Positions 44,864-54,376 of a stretch of DNA of 64,000 nt are shown in pieces. The DNA is from Candidatus Babelota bacterium (GTDB taxonomy: Bacteria; Babelota; Babeliae; Babelales; Vermiphilaceae): positions 1 to 64,000 of the forward strand of contig SOKE01000030.1 of NCBI GenBank assembly GCA_004375875.1, in the 5' to 3' direction. Position 1 is the first letter of the stretch, and each line of letters begins with the position of its first letter. Both the position numbers and the translations under genes were made by a program. Below the pieces are notes generated by a model that was not told where the DNA came from, did no database searches, and worked only from the letters and a program-made list of their open reading frames with translations.

Positions 44864-46372
44864 ATGAAAAGAGAGAAAACTAATAAATTACCAGGATCTT
44901 TTGGATCGGAAGAAAGATCACGTGAATATGAAGTTCGGGTAAAAAAGGCAAAAAAACTGCATGAACAAGGGGTAGAAGCATGGCCTGCCCATGAACCAAT
45001 TAATGCCACCTGTACCCAGGTAATTGAGGAATATATTGAAGGAGAGGAACCGCATGAGTATGCTATTGCAGGCCGTATAATGAGCATACGCTTGCATGGA
45101 AGAACAGCTTTTGCCCATATTCAGGATTGGTCTGGTAGATTACAAGTTTATATTCGTGAAGATATTGTAGGCGATACAGCATTTACTTTTTTTGAGCAGT
45201 TTATTGATATTGGTGATATTATCTGGGTTGTTGGTCATCCATTTAAAACTAAAACAGGCGAAATTACACTCAAAGCTAAAAAATTTAAGCTATTGAGTAA
45301 ATGTTTGCATCCACTGCCTGAAAAATTTCATGGATTGGTCGATATTGAAACCATTTATCGCCAACGATATCTCGATTTGTTAACCAACCCAGAAAGTAGA
45401 GGGCGATTTTTAAAGCGTTCAGCTATTATTCTTCACATGCGTTCCTATTTTGATCAGCACGGTTTTCTTGAAGTTGAGACACCCATTTTGCATCCTATTG
45501 CTGGTGGGGCTATAGCTCGGCCGTTTATTACGCATCATCATGCACATGATATGGATTTATATCTCCGTATTGCACCAGAACTGTATCTAAAGCGGTTGAT
45601 AATTGGTGGTTTTGAGCGTATCTATGAAATTGGTCGCTGCTTTAGAAATGAAGGTATTTCAACAAAGCATAATCCTGAATTTACGATGGCTGAATTTTAT
45701 ATTGCGTATCAGGATTATCACTTTATGATGGATTTTATCGAAAAAATGCTCAAAACAATTGCCGAAGAGATTAACGCCTCCTTGCAGCTGCCATTTGGTG
45801 ATATAACAGTTGATCTGAGCAAACCATTTACTCGTCTGAGCATGAAAGATGCAGTAAAGCAGTATACTGGCCTTTCTGATCGCGATTTAACACCTGAAAA
45901 CATCGACGAGACAATTTGTAAAAAAGGGCTAGAGGTGTCAAAAAAGACTTCATGGGGGCAGAAATTATATCTACTTTTTGAGGAGCTGGTTGAATCAAAG
46001 ATTGAACAACCAACTTTCATTATTGGCTTTCCAATAGAGGTCTCACCACTAGCAAAGCGCGATCCTGAAAATTCGAATATTGCTGCACGCTTTGAACTTT
46101 TTATTGCTGGCATGGAAATTGCTAATGGTTTTAATGAACTTAATGATCCATTTGATCAAGCACAGCGGTTCCGTGAACAAGCAACGTTAAAGGCAGAAGG
46201 AGACGAAGAAGCGCATTACTATGATGCCGATTATATTCTTGCGCTTGAACATGGATTACCACCAACAGTTGGTGCTGGTATTGGAATTGATCGCTTGACC
46301 ATGCTCATGACAAATAAAACTTCTATCCGGGATGTTATTCTCTTTCCAACATTGAAAAAGAAAAGAGAATAA
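44864..46372 (+). CDS. lysS: Lysyl-tRNA synthetase, class II
   Basis: It charges tRNA-Lys. An N-terminal OB-fold anticodon domain (AIAGRIMSIRLHGRTAFAHI) precedes the class II core: motif 1 (RSYFDQHGFLEVETPIL), motif 2 (FERIYEIGRCFRNEGISTKH, NPEFTMAEFY) and motif 3 (GAGIGIDRLTMLMTN). The length of 502 residues is normal. TTG 44855 opens the frame, but ATG 44864 with GAGG just ahead is the likelier start. No second lysS is seen. Confidence 0.97.
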   Translation: MKREKTNKLPGSFGSEERSREYEVRVKKAKKLHEQGVEAWPAHEPINATCTQVIEEYIEGEEPHEYAIAGRIMSIRLHGRTAFAHIQDWSGRLQVYIREDIVGDTAFTFFEQFIDIGDIIWVVGHPFKTKTGEITLKAKKFKLLSKCLHPLPEKFHGLVDIETIYRQRYLDLLTNPESRGRFLKRSAIILHMRSYFDQHGFLEVETPILHPIAGGAIARPFITHHHAHDMDLYLRIAPELYLKRLIIGGFERIYEIGRCFRNEGISTKHNPEFTMAEFYIAYQDYHFMMDFIEKMLKTIAEEINASLQLPFGDITVDLSKPFTRLSMKDAVKQYTGLSDRDLTPENIDETICKKGLEVSKKTSWGQKLYLLFEELVESKIEQPTFIIGFPIEVSPLAKRDPENSNIAARFELFIAGMEIANGFNELNDPFDQAQRFREQATLKAEGDEEAHYYDADYILALEHGLPPTVGAGIGIDRLTMLMTNKTSIRDVILFPTLKKKRE

Positions 46373-46486
46373 GGCGTAATTTATTTTTACTTGCTCTTTT
46401 ACCTGCTATGAATTAGTGTGTTTTTAGTTTTTATCTTCTTTTAATAACTGTTTTAAAGAGCGTTTTGGTAGAAGAAAGGAGTTTGT

Positions 46487-48436
46487 ATGAAGCGTGCCTT
46501 TATTTGTGTAAAAAAAATACTATTTCTTGTTTTTACTTTTACCCTTTCTCTTTCTGCAGATATGATTACCATTCACAACAAAAGCCCTAAAACTATATAT
46601 GTTGCTCCTTATTATGAGAAAAATAAAACAGCTGCTGATCGATGTGGCGATATTTATACGATTGCTGCAGGAGTTTCAGTTTCTTTTGAACGCCCAGCGC
46701 GCAAATTTTGGTATGATCGTGAGCTCTTTTTTTCCTTTTCTCAGAAAGACTTAAAAGAAAAATTATCTTACGATGCTATAGAAAGGATGCAATCCCAAAA
46801 TGTAGGTCTTTTAAAAGGAAAAAATTTTTATATAGCAGAGATTGATTTTGAATTGAAAGGATTCGATGCTGCTGAGTGGCATGTTGTACGGCCATTGTTC
46901 TTAGCAGGAAAAAGATTGACTAAAGAGTTGCTATTTCCCATACAAGAAATAATAAAGAGAAAATTGCCAATTCTTAAAAATTCATTCAGGTATAGATCGG
47001 CTCGTGTACGCCACGGTAATAAATTGTGTTCACAAGAAATTAATTATTTGCGAGCTCGAAAACCGATAGTTAAAAACAGTATAGAAACTGTTTTAAAACA
47101 ACAAATTTCTTCAAATGCTGTACCAACTATTGCTGTTGTTGCAAGTGGGGGTGGTGTACGTGCTATGCTTGCAACATTTGGTTTTTTAGTTGGGCTTAAG
47201 AAAATAGGCCTACTGGATGCAATAACCTATATCTGTTCTCTTTCTGGTTCTACATGGGCTGTGGCACCATGGATTGTTTCTGGATGGCCTATTGAAGATA
47301 TACGCGTTGCGTTGATTCCTGAGCTTGAGCTGGGATTGGGTAAAATAAATCTTCAGGATATTAAATTAATGACCGATGTCTTACTAACGAAATTTGCTTT
47401 TAATCAACCAATTACTGTAACTGATTTTTTTGGACTTTTATTAGCTAATAGTTTGTTGCGTGGTTTTGGTAATGAACGTTATCGTGTTTATTTATCAGAT
47501 CAAATGAAAAATCTTAAAGAAGGTCAATTACCATTTCCTATTTACACTGCAGTTCGTGCTGAAGAAGGTGCTGATCCATTATGGTATGAATTTACTCCCT
47601 ATGAAATTGGTGGTGCATGGCTTGGTTATTATGTTCCAACATGGGCTTTTGGAAGACGTTTTGTAAAAGGTTTATCGCAAGATAATGCACCTGAACAAAC
47701 ACTTGGTTTTTTTATGGCATTATTCGGATCAGTTTTTGCTGCTACTTTTAATCAAATGTACCAAAAGATTGCAGATCAAATTCCAGTTGATATTGCCAGA
47801 AAAATTATTGAAGGGATTTTAAAAGAAGTGGGCGAGAAACGTTTGACTGCAGCTCGCGTTTTTAATTTTACCTATGGTTTGCTACAAAGTCCGATTGGCA
47901 CGAATAAGTATATGGATATGGCCGATGCAGGAACTGCCTTCAATTTGCCATATCCTCCAATTAGTGGGCGACGAGCAGGAAGAAGGGCTGATATAATTAT
48001 TTTTTTAGATGCTTCAAAAAAACAGGTAAGCAAACTGAATGCGCTTAAAGGAGCGCAAGAATATGCACGCAAGTATATGTTGCCATTTCCTCCTATTTCG
48101 TATACCGATATAGATAAGAAATCAGTTACTGTGTTTAAAGATGTAAATAGAGCTGATGTTCCTGTGGTGATTTATATGCCATTAGTTAAGAATGAGCAGC
48201 TAATCACAAAATATCTAAATACAGGTGAATTTGCTGATTTAAAATCGGATGTTGAGCCATTTGATCTTGAGACTTGTTTACAATCAACCTGTGATACATT
48301 CAACTTTAAGTATAATCAAAAGCAAGCTACTCAGTTAAGTGCACTGACTGAATTTAATATGCGTGCAAATAAGATGATTTTGTATGATGTTATATCATTT
48401 TCTGTTAGAACAAAAGAACAAATGCAAACACACTGA
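46487..48436 (+). CDS. Exported cPLA2-like phospholipase, tandem copy 1
   Basis: 649 residues with a signal peptide (ILFLVFTFTLSLSA). About 180 residues of unknown beta-rich sequence precede a catalytic domain like that of eukaryotic cytosolic phospholipase A2 / phospholipase B. The oxyanion motif is SGGGVRAM (R225), the nucleophile elbow SLSGSTW (S253), the family block YEFTPYEIGGAWLG near 367, and the dyad Asp D480 in ADAGTAFNLPYP, followed by FLDAS. All catalytic positions are kept, so it is probably an active lysophospholipase or PLA2 sent outside the cell. AAAGGAG precedes the ATG. The paralogue follows by 41 bases. Confidence 0.85.
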   Translation: MKRAFICVKKILFLVFTFTLSLSADMITIHNKSPKTIYVAPYYEKNKTAADRCGDIYTIAAGVSVSFERPARKFWYDRELFFSFSQKDLKEKLSYDAIERMQSQNVGLLKGKNFYIAEIDFELKGFDAAEWHVVRPLFLAGKRLTKELLFPIQEIIKRKLPILKNSFRYRSARVRHGNKLCSQEINYLRARKPIVKNSIETVLKQQISSNAVPTIAVVASGGGVRAMLATFGFLVGLKKIGLLDAITYICSLSGSTWAVAPWIVSGWPIEDIRVALIPELELGLGKINLQDIKLMTDVLLTKFAFNQPITVTDFFGLLLANSLLRGFGNERYRVYLSDQMKNLKEGQLPFPIYTAVRAEEGADPLWYEFTPYEIGGAWLGYYVPTWAFGRRFVKGLSQDNAPEQTLGFFMALFGSVFAATFNQMYQKIADQIPVDIARKIIEGILKEVGEKRLTAARVFNFTYGLLQSPIGTNKYMDMADAGTAFNLPYPPISGRRAGRRADIIIFLDASKKQVSKLNALKGAQEYARKYMLPFPPISYTDIDKKSVTVFKDVNRADVPVVIYMPLVKNEQLITKYLNTGEFADLKSDVEPFDLETCLQSTCDTFNFKYNQKQATQLSALTEFNMRANKMILYDVISFSVRTKEQMQTH

Positions 48437-48477
48437 TATACAACAGAATTCCATACATTTCTAATAATGAGGTAGAT

Positions 48478-50466
48478 ATGATTCGTATTATATTCACAAA
48501 AATGGTGGGTATCTGTGGATTATGTTTAATGTCATGTATGCTGGCTGATACGATCACGGTACACAACAGAAGCAATAAAAAAGTTTTTATAGCTCTTTAT
48601 TACAAGCGTGGATCACGAGCACATCGGATTGATCCTGTGGTTAAAATTGAGCCTTTAACTTATGTAACGCTTGGACGTCCTGCCTATCGCACTGAATGCA
48701 CAATGGTAACTGAAGGTGAGAATGAGGCCAAATTTGGATATGACCGCAAATTTTTTATTGCACTCATTCCTGATCAACTTAAAGATGAACTTTCACACGT
48801 TGAGCGAAAAAATCTTGCATCACAAAATATTGGTAAGATGCAGGGAGATACATTCTACATTGCTGAGCTTAATTTTCGCTTTAAAGGATTTAATTCTTTT
48901 GAATGGCATATAATACGGCCAATGATTGAAGCTGGTGAACGTTTAGTTGATAGTGCTGTTCAGATAATGCGCGATAATGTGAAAAAATTATTACCGGCGG
49001 TCAAGGTTAATCCTTATAAAAGGATCGCAGCGATAGTTCGTCAGGGTAATCAGCTGTGTGAACAAGAGTGTTCCTATCTTCGTGCTAGAAAAATAAATGT
49101 AAGAGTTGCACTTGAAAAATTATTTGACATATCAATTCCAGATAATGCAGTTCCAACTATTGCCATTGTTGCAAGTGGTGGTGGTTTTCGTGCTATGCTT
49201 GCAACGATTGGTTTCTTATCTGGCCTTGGGCAATTAGGGCTTCTTGATGCAGTAATCTATATAAGTTCACTTTCAGGATCTACGTGGGCAGTTGGTTCAT
49301 GGTTTTCTTCAGGGTTACCAATAACTTCGTTTAAAACAAAACTGATTCCTCAATTAGCTTCGGGTTTATTGCATGTCAATTTTCCGGAAGTTTCTTTATT
49401 GATTGATGCAATTTTAACAAAATGGTGCTTCGATCAACCAATAACATCTGTTGATTTTTATGGTGCTTTAGTTGGCAATAAACTATTGAAAGATTTTGAT
49501 AAAAAGAGGCATCTTGTTTATCTTTCAGATCAGGCAGAACTGCTTAAAGAAGGTAAATGGCCATTGCCAATCTACACTGCAATTCATGTTAGATCGCATT
49601 TGACACCTGAATGGTGCGAATTTACGCCATACGAGATTGGTGGTGCATGGCTTGGTCATTATGTTCCAAGTTGGGCATATGGAAGGAAGTTTGATAACGG
49701 AGAATCGATTGATTATGCTCCTGAACAAGCATTGAGTAATCATTTTGGTGTTTTTGGTTCTGCCTTTTCGATGACCCTTAAACAGATATATGAGATTATG
49801 AAGGATAAAATTTCAAAAGACGCTATAAGAAGGATTATAGAACGTATATTAGAAGATATTGGTCATCAACGGTTAACTATTCCTTGTTTTCATAATTTTA
49901 CATTCGATATGGATTCAAGTCCAATTCAGAACTACCGACATATCAAGTTGGTTGATGCAAGTTTTGATTTTAATTTACCATATCCACCAGTCAGTGGAGA
50001 AAGACCAGAGCGTAAACCAGATATTTTAATCTTCTTAGATGCATCTACTACAATTGAAGGAGTACCCGCATTAAAGCGTGCAGCTTCTTATGCAGAGAAA
50101 CATAATCTTGCTTTTCCAATAATAAATGACCCAGATATATCTAAAAAAGCAATAACAGTGCTTAAAGATAAAGATGATCTCAATTGCCCTGTAATTATTT
50201 ATATGCCTTGGATAAAAGATATAGAGTTATGGAACAGCAAAAAATACGAAATGCAATTTGATTTTTTCAGACAGTATCTCGATTATTTTGATCCGAAAGA
50301 TTGCATTCATTCATTCTGTGTAACTTCTAATTTTATGTATAACCAGCACCAAGCAGAACAAGTATGTGCTCTTGCCGAATTTAATATGAAAGCAAGCGGC
50401 GAGATACTATTTGAGACAATTAAGGAAAGGATAATTACCAGTAATTGCCTGGACCTTTTAGAATAA
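48478..50466 (+). CDS. Exported cPLA2-like phospholipase, tandem copy 2
   Basis: 662 residues, a clear paralogue of the gene before it. A signal peptide ending near CMLA is followed by the same N-terminal domain (ITVHNRSNKKVFIALYYKRG) and the cPLA2-like core: SGGGFRAM (R238), SLSGSTW (S266), YEIGGAWLGHYVPSWAYG and the Asp in LVDASFDFNLPYP. The copies differ throughout, so the duplication is old. A TSNFMYNQHQAEQV tail motif is shared. The likely role is attack on host membranes or use of host lipid. Confidence 0.85.
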   Translation: MIRIIFTKMVGICGLCLMSCMLADTITVHNRSNKKVFIALYYKRGSRAHRIDPVVKIEPLTYVTLGRPAYRTECTMVTEGENEAKFGYDRKFFIALIPDQLKDELSHVERKNLASQNIGKMQGDTFYIAELNFRFKGFNSFEWHIIRPMIEAGERLVDSAVQIMRDNVKKLLPAVKVNPYKRIAAIVRQGNQLCEQECSYLRARKINVRVALEKLFDISIPDNAVPTIAIVASGGGFRAMLATIGFLSGLGQLGLLDAVIYISSLSGSTWAVGSWFSSGLPITSFKTKLIPQLASGLLHVNFPEVSLLIDAILTKWCFDQPITSVDFYGALVGNKLLKDFDKKRHLVYLSDQAELLKEGKWPLPIYTAIHVRSHLTPEWCEFTPYEIGGAWLGHYVPSWAYGRKFDNGESIDYAPEQALSNHFGVFGSAFSMTLKQIYEIMKDKISKDAIRRIIERILEDIGHQRLTIPCFHNFTFDMDSSPIQNYRHIKLVDASFDFNLPYPPVSGERPERKPDILIFLDASTTIEGVPALKRAASYAEKHNLAFPIINDPDISKKAITVLKDKDDLNCPVIIYMPWIKDIELWNSKKYEMQFDFFRQYLDYFDPKDCIHSFCVTSNFMYNQHQAEQVCALAEFNMKASGEILFETIKERIITSNCLDLLE

Positions 50467-50586
50467 TATTGGGTTCTTATCATCTCAGGATATAGAAATA
50501 AGAAATTCTTACTTTCTTGGGCTTATGCTACACTAACAACTAAAACAATTAGATTTTTTTGAGTTTAATTATTTTGATGATGATTT

Positions 50587-52302
50587 ATGAAATTATTGCA
50601 GGGCTCTAAATATTTGTGGCTATTACCAGAACATGATACCAGCCAAGCGCTCAGATTTGCTGCTTCATATAATATTTCCTTTCCTCTTATTCAAATGCTA
50701 ATTACACGTGGTTTTACAACAACAGATGCGCTTGATGTATATTTGTTTGGTTCTAAACAGGACGTTCCTCATCCATCGATATTAAAAGATGCTCAGAAGG
50801 CTGTAGATCGAATTGTGCATGCTATTGATCAACAGGAAAAGATTTTAATCTTTGGAGATTATGATGCAGATGGGATTACATCGACTGCAATGATGATGAA
50901 TTGTCTCCTGCTTCTTGGTGCAGATATGAACTTTTTTCTGCCTAATCGTGCTCATGATGGATATGGCATTTCAGTTAAAGCGGTTAAGCGTGCAGCTATG
51001 AGTGGCTATAAACTTGTTATTACTGTTGATAATGGTATTACTGCATTTGATGCTGCGAAGGAGGCAAAAAATAGTGGAATTGATTTGATTATTACCGATC
51101 ATCACAAGCCTCATGATATTTTGCCAGATGCATATGCTATTGTTAATCCGCATCAATCTGATTGCCCATATTCCTATAAGGAGCTTGCAGGTGTTGGTGT
51201 AACTTTCAAATTGCTTTCCTTATTGTTTGATAAGGTGAATGTTCCATTACCTTCGAAAGTGTATGAACTGCTGCTGCTTGGAACAGTTGCTGATGTAGTT
51301 CCCTTAACTGGTGAGAACCGATTTTGGGTTCGATATGGGCTTCAACAGGTCAACCGTCAGGAAAGTTATCCAGTGACCGTACTCAAGCGCAATGGACGTT
51401 TGGATAAACCATCAATATCATCACTTGATGTTGGTTTTGTGCTGGCTCCACAAATTAATGCTTTAGGCCGCATGGAAGATCCACGTCAGGCTGTTGCATT
51501 TTTAATTAGTGCTAATAAATGTGATGTAGATAAAATCGGTGCGATTTTATATGAATTGAATGAGGCACGAAAAGAACTTGAACGTTCAATTGTTACAGAA
51601 ATTGAAACAGCTATCACGGAGAAAAAAATAGATTTAGAGAGAGAAAATATTATTTTTGCCGCAAGCTCTATTTGGCCTCCCGGCGTTATTGGTTTGGTGG
51701 CGTCTCGTTTAGTTTTTACCTATGGGCGTCCAGCATTGCTTTTTCATTTGAGTGATGATGGGCTGGCAAAAGGATCTTGTCGTTCTATTCCTGCATTTAA
51801 TATTTTTGAAGCATTGCAATCCTGTTCTCATCTTCTTGAACAATTTGGTGGTCACTCCTGTGCTGCTGGATTGAGTTTAAAACAAGAGAATCTACCGAAA
51901 CTCAAGTGTGCACTTGAAGAATTAATCAGCTCACAATTAACTGATTTTGATCTGCAACCCAAAATTAAGATTGATGCTGAAATTAATTTATCAGAATTAA
52001 CAAAGAAATTTATTACGGATATGACACTGCTTGAACCATTTGGCAACGGAAATGAACAGCCAGTTTTTTATGTAAAAAAAGTTTCACTTGTACAGCCTCC
52101 GGTAGTTTTGAAAGGCTTACATGTCAAATGTTTGGTATTTGCTGACGGCATTATTAAACCACTTATTTTCTTTAATCGCCCTGATCTGATTGAATCTTTA
52201 TTAAATCGTGGCAATGAACCATTTGATGTAGCTGTCTATGTAACCGAAAATTATTGGAATGGACGAACAAATATTGAGTTGATTGGTATTGATATTACAT
52301 GA
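50587..52302 (+). CDS. recJ: Single-stranded-DNA-specific exonuclease RecJ
   Basis: RecJ is a 5'-3' exonuclease of the DHH family in recombination and mismatch repair. The 571 residues show FGDYDADGITSTAMM, then VDNGI, the DHH motif ITDHHKPHD, LLGTVADVVPLTGENR, the DHHA1 segment FGGHSCAAGLSL and an OB-fold end. The length is typical. cmk follows closely, suggesting co-transcription. I see no good ribosome site. Confidence 0.96.
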   Translation: MKLLQGSKYLWLLPEHDTSQALRFAASYNISFPLIQMLITRGFTTTDALDVYLFGSKQDVPHPSILKDAQKAVDRIVHAIDQQEKILIFGDYDADGITSTAMMMNCLLLLGADMNFFLPNRAHDGYGISVKAVKRAAMSGYKLVITVDNGITAFDAAKEAKNSGIDLIITDHHKPHDILPDAYAIVNPHQSDCPYSYKELAGVGVTFKLLSLLFDKVNVPLPSKVYELLLLGTVADVVPLTGENRFWVRYGLQQVNRQESYPVTVLKRNGRLDKPSISSLDVGFVLAPQINALGRMEDPRQAVAFLISANKCDVDKIGAILYELNEARKELERSIVTEIETAITEKKIDLERENIIFAASSIWPPGVIGLVASRLVFTYGRPALLFHLSDDGLAKGSCRSIPAFNIFEALQSCSHLLEQFGGHSCAAGLSLKQENLPKLKCALEELISSQLTDFDLQPKIKIDAEINLSELTKKFITDMTLLEPFGNGNEQPVFYVKKVSLVQPPVVLKGLHVKCLVFADGIIKPLIFFNRPDLIESLLNRGNEPFDVAVYVTENYWNGRTNIELIGIDIT

Positions 52303-52319
52303 GGTAGTAAGGAGTGATG

Positions 52320-52994
52320 ATGGTAATAACGATTGACGGGCCAATAGCAAGCGGTAAATCTACAGCGGCACGATTACTGGCACAGCGTATTGGATTTTAT
52401 CATCTTAGTTCAGGAATGCTTTTTCGTACGCTTGCTTATTTATTAGTTAAGTATGCTGGCTATAAAGAGGAAAAACTTTCTATGCCTGCACAGAAAGATA
52501 TTGAATATTACCTTAATCCTGCCCGCTTTATTTGTAGCTTCGATGATACAGGTAAATTACATGTTATGTTTAAAGAAGAAAATATTGTTCCATTATTAAA
52601 GCAAAAACAGATTGATCACTATGCTTCACTTATTGCAACTGATGCTCATGTGCGTCAAGCATTACTGAAATTACAACACTCCCTTGCGCAATCAAATAAT
52701 CTTGTTGTTGATGGAAGAGATAGTGGATCAATTGTTTTCCCTAATGCAGCTATTAAATTTTTCTTAACGGCATCTATTGAAGTGCGTGCTCTGCGATGGC
52801 AGCAGAAACATAAAAAGTTAGGGTATGATCTTTCATTACAAGAAGCAATTAACCAGATTGAAAGTCGCGATGATCGAGATAAAAATAGGAAGATTTCACC
52901 GCTTGTTATTCCAAATGGTGCTATTGTAATCGATAATTCTGATTATTCAATTCAAGAAACGGTAGACATTATGGAATCATTTATGCATCGATAG
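52320..52994 (+). CDS. cmk: Cytidylate kinase
   Basis: It phosphorylates CMP and dCMP. The P-loop is DGPIASGKST, followed by LSSGMLFRTLAY (family SSGxxYR, here with F), VVDGRDSGSIVFPNA and IESRDDRDKNRKISPL. Three successive in-frame starts (GTG 52314, ATG 52317, ATG 52320) follow AAGGAG; the last gives the canonical MVITIDGP. It lies 17 bases after recJ. Confidence 0.95.
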   Translation: MVITIDGPIASGKSTAARLLAQRIGFYHLSSGMLFRTLAYLLVKYAGYKEEKLSMPAQKDIEYYLNPARFICSFDDTGKLHVMFKEENIVPLLKQKQIDHYASLIATDAHVRQALLKLQHSLAQSNNLVVDGRDSGSIVFPNAAIKFFLTASIEVRALRWQQKHKKLGYDLSLQEAINQIESRDDRDKNRKISPLVIPNGAIVIDNSDYSIQETVDIMESFMHR

Positions 52995-52999
52995 CATTT

Positions 53000-53458
53000 T
53001 TATTTTCTTTTGATGAAAATTGGAATAACTTTTTTATTTTCTTTTATCTCAGCAGTCTTTCCACCCGGTCCACAATAATAAAGATAAAATTCTCTTGAGA
53101 CGCTACCAGTTGTACGCATAGCCTTAAATGTTAGTTTTTCTTTTCCTCCCCTACCGATTAGAATGGGTTGATCAGGAACATATTCGGACTTGACTAATTC
53201 TATCCATCGTTCTTTTGGTGATTGATTAACAAGCATAAACCAACAATATCCAGTTGTAGGATTAGAAGGAAGCTCTATTGTAAATTCTTCTCCTAATTTT
53301 AATGTACGCTTTGTTTTTTCTGCTAGTAATGATTTTTCAACAGTGGGCTGATTTGGTTGATTGTTTTTTGGTTTTCCGACGAGCGACGTGTTTCTTGTTA
53401 TACAGATGATGATACAGATTGATGTCAAAACAAATAATTTTACTGGAATGATACGCAT
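53000..53458 (-). CDS. Exported chagasin-like cysteine protease inhibitor (I42)
   Basis: A signal peptide or anchor (VKLFVLTSICIIICI) is followed by an Ig-like inhibitor domain of the chagasin/amoebiasin family. The first inhibitory loop NPTTGYCW is conserved, the second GRGGKEKLTF is recognisable, and the third (usually RPW or RPF) reads CGPGGK here and is therefore altered. Such proteins block papain-type (C1) proteases, which suits a bacterium facing host digestive proteases. The target is not shown. AAGGAG precedes the ATG. It converges with cmk. Confidence 0.85.
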   Translation of the reverse strand: MRIIPVKLFVLTSICIIICITRNTSLVGKPKNNQPNQPTVEKSLLAEKTKRTLKLGEEFTIELPSNPTTGYCWFMLVNQSPKERWIELVKSEYVPDQPILIGRGGKEKLTFKAMRTTGSVSREFYLYYCGPGGKTAEIKENKKVIPIFIKRK

Positions 53459-53556
53459 ACTTTTTCTCCTTTGTTTTAATTATAATCCTATTTTAGAGTA
53501 TCTTAGGTTATCATAAAGAATTATTTTTGTACAAGTTTAAGATAGTCTAAAAAATG

Positions 53557-53585
53557 GTGTATTGAAAATTGAATACTCAATACAC
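53557..53585. terminator. Hairpin between the inhibitor gene and a lipoprotein gene
   Basis: An 8-bp stem (GTGTATTG / CAATACAC) with a 13-base loop and AT-rich flanks lies after the stop of the minus-strand lipoprotein 53629-53811. Confidence 0.5.
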
Positions 53586-53628
53586 ATTCTAATTTTTTAA
53601 AAAATCAATATTAATGAATTTCGTTAGC

Positions 53629-53811
53629 TTACTTTTTCTCCTTCATTGGGCTAACAGGTGCTATTTTCTTTGCCTTTGTAGGAGCTTTTTTTACCTTTTT
53701 AACCGTTTCTTTCTTTACCGGTTTCTTTACTGGCGCTTTTTTCTTTGGTTTACAGGCTGGAACCAGTATAAGCAATGATAAGCATGCGAGGGTAAGTAAT
53801 GTTTTTTTCAT
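53629..53811 (-). CDS. Small Lys-rich lipoprotein, 60 residues
   Basis: AAGGGGATATCG places the start at ATG 53811, not at the upstream end of the frame. The leader MKKTLLTLACLSLLILVPAC ends in a lipobox cysteine (C20). The mature 40 residues are nearly all Lys, Pro, Val and Ala (KKAPVKKPVKKETVKK), like a flexible basic spacer. It resembles the next lipoprotein (54101-54346) in leader and Lys/Pro repeats. The function is unknown. Confidence 0.65.
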   Translation of the reverse strand: MKKTLLTLACLSLLILVPACKPKKKAPVKKPVKKETVKKVKKAPTKAKKIAPVSPMKEKK

Positions 53812-54040
53812 CGATATCCCCTTTTTAAAAAAATTATAGAAGATAATAAAAGTTATTTCATAGCTTATAATAATAGGCATGATATAAAATCTTTTGCAAG
53901 ATTTTTATTTTATTTTTATTATGATCATGTTTCTGCAAATAATTTTGCATTTGAATATGTAATAGATTAGATGATTGATGTGGGAATGTAATTGTTGGAA
54001 AGAAGAATTTCTTCTTAAGGATGATACTTTTATTGCGAGA

Positions 54041-54084
54041 TTATAAAAAAAGGACACATTAAATTTGGTGTCCTTTTTTTATAA
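54041..54084. terminator. 17-bp perfect hairpin with A and T tracts
   Basis: Arms 54041-54057 and 54068-54084 are fully complementary around 10 bases, each ending in a poly-A or poly-T tract, so it can terminate in both directions. It lies just after the lipoprotein gene 54101-54346. Confidence 0.85.
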
Positions 54085-54100
54085 TCTCTATAGATTGTTC

Positions 54101-54346
54101 TTAAAATTTTTGTGGTATTTTTTCTTCTTCTTCCTTTCTAATGTAGTTGTCCTCATCTGCTTCTGCTACAAAAACATCTTCTTCTTCAAAGTCATACAGA
54201 TCACTCAATTTGATTGGCTCCATTTTAACTTTTTTTGCTGGACGAGGTTTTGCTGGCCTTTTTGTTTCTTTCTTTTTGCACCAGCCGCATCCTGGAACTA
54301 ATACCAACAGTATAAGTGATACAAGAAGCATCAAATGTTTAGGCAT
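54101..54346 (-). CDS. Small lipoprotein with basic then acidic halves, 81 residues
   Basis: A signal ending in the lipobox LVPGC is followed by a basic Lys/Pro/Arg stretch (KKKETKRPAKPRPAKKVK) and a strongly acidic end (DFEEEDVFVAEADEDN). GGAGATAGG precedes the ATG. It is divided from the other Lys-rich lipoprotein by the hairpin 54041-54084. Charge separation of this kind suggests an interaction surface. No family is known. Confidence 0.65.
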   Translation of the reverse strand: MPKHLMLLVSLILLVLVPGCGWCKKKETKRPAKPRPAKKVKMEPIKLSDLYDFEEEDVFVAEADEDNYIRKEEEEKIPQKF

Positions 54347-54376
54347 AATACCTATCTCCGTTTAAAAGGGTTAATA

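Noticed and set aside
44773-45118. Minus-strand frames over the start of lysS
   Set aside because: They are shadows of a conserved synthetase gene.
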